DNA from: an uncultured Eubacteriales bacterium
GTDB lineage: Bacteria; Bacillota; Clostridia; Lachnospirales; CAG-274
DNA length: 7,485 nucleotides
Assembly (NCBI GenBank): GCA_902497185.1
Contig: CABVEG010000080.1
Coordinates: 1 to 7,485, forward strand
Direction of reading: 5' to 3'
Part shown: positions 7,368-7,485 of the stretch, piece after piece
Position numbering within the stretch: position 1 is the stretch's first letter
Layout: every line of letters begins with the position of its first letter
Program-made: the position numbers and the translations under genes
The notes under the pieces: generated by a model
What the model saw: only the letters and a program-made list of their open reading frames with translations
Told to the model about the DNA's origin: nothing
The model's database searches: none

Positions 7368-7390
7368 CTGTATCAAACAGGTTTTTGTGT
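7357..7390. terminator. Bidirectional rho-independent terminator-like palindrome
   Basis: Arms ACACAAAA plus CCTGT pair with ACAGG plus TTTTGTGT around a 5-nt loop (ATCAA), giving 13 base pairs with one small asymmetric internal loop (CT opposite T). The GC core is flanked by A-tract and T-tract, so either strand yields a hairpin with a U-rich descending arm. It sits between the window edge and the abiE promoter and probably insulates the defence operon from an upstream gene outside the window. An operator role is a less likely alternative. Confidence 0.65.
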
Positions 7391-7413
7391 AGGTTTAGTT
7401 AATATTTTGCAGG

Positions 7414-7434
7414 ATTATACCCTTTCGGGGTTAT
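7414..7434. repeat. Tandem dyad, unit 1
   Basis: ATACCC pairs with GGGT(T)AT around a TTTCG loop, with one bulged T, and on the plus strand a T-rich stretch follows. It shares the ATTATACC ... GGGT layout with a second unit exactly 40 bp away. On the minus strand the unit includes a perfect TATAAT but no matching -35. No plus-strand gene precedes it, so a terminator role is doubtful. Confidence 0.5.
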
Positions 7435-7453
7435 TTTTAAGTGTTAGGCGTGT

Positions 7454-7474
7454 ATTATACCTGAACGGGTATAT
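7454..7474. repeat. Tandem dyad, unit 2
   Basis: TATACC (7456-7461) and GGTATA (7468-7473) form a perfect 6-bp dyad with a 6-nt centre. It repeats the arms of unit 1 with a 40-bp period, close to four helical turns. A perfect TATAAT again occurs on the minus strand without a usable -35. These may be operator sites or the edge of a longer control region beyond the window. Confidence 0.5.
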
Positions 7475-7485
7475 TTTAATATAAC

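Larger units (their letters stand above)
7181..7485. other. Non-coding control region upstream of the abiE operon
   Basis: These 305 bases hold no credible gene on either strand. They contain, from the gene outward: the abiE leader and promoter with repeat copy 1, an 8-bp inverted repeat (7262-7283), a stretch of mixed sequence without recognisable signals (about 7291-7340), repeat copy 2, a bidirectional terminator-like palindrome, and two tandem dyads. The density of dyads and repeats is much higher than in the rest of the window. Confidence 0.8.

Noticed and set aside
7181..7485. CRISPR array or mobile-element ends
   Set aside because: The repeats here occur only twice, with unequal spacing and no spacer-sized units, and no transposase or terminal inverted repeats with target duplications are visible.

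Overview
The window carries a compact anti-phage defence cluster from an AT-rich bacterium, probably a low-GC Gram-positive (Bacillota/Clostridia-like, perhaps gut-associated). The pointers are the base composition, strong AGGAG/GGAGGA ribosome binding sites, a TTG start, TAA as the stop of all five complete genes, and a consensus sigma-A-type promoter. TGA is not read as Trp. The lineage call is an inference and cannot be refined from the sequence alone.

All genes lie on the minus strand, so transcription runs from high to low coordinates. From upstream to downstream: (1) about 305 bases of non-coding control DNA (7181-7485) holding two tandem dyads, a strong bidirectional terminator-like palindrome, a diverged 25-bp direct repeat, an 8-bp perfect dyad and a well-formed promoter; (2) an AbiE-type pair, an AbiEi-like winged-helix antitoxin/regulator followed with a 1-nt overlap by an AbiEii-like nucleotidyltransferase toxin; (3) a 69-bp gap with an imperfect palindrome; (4) a small membrane-anchored protein of DUF6680 type; (5) a type III Mod adenine methyltransferase that overlaps it by 1 nt; (6) a type III Res helicase-nuclease 11 bp further on; (7) a polytopic membrane protein that starts at a TTG 9 bp after Res and runs off the window edge.

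The recognised parts are two known defence modules in series. AbiE is an abortive-infection/type IV toxin-antitoxin system. Mod-Res is a type III restriction-modification system that would cut unmodified incoming DNA. The unusual element is the pair of membrane proteins bracketing mod-res in tight translational arrangement, which raises the possibility of a membrane-associated variant of type III restriction or a composite RM plus abortive-infection operon. That functional link is inferred from gene order only.
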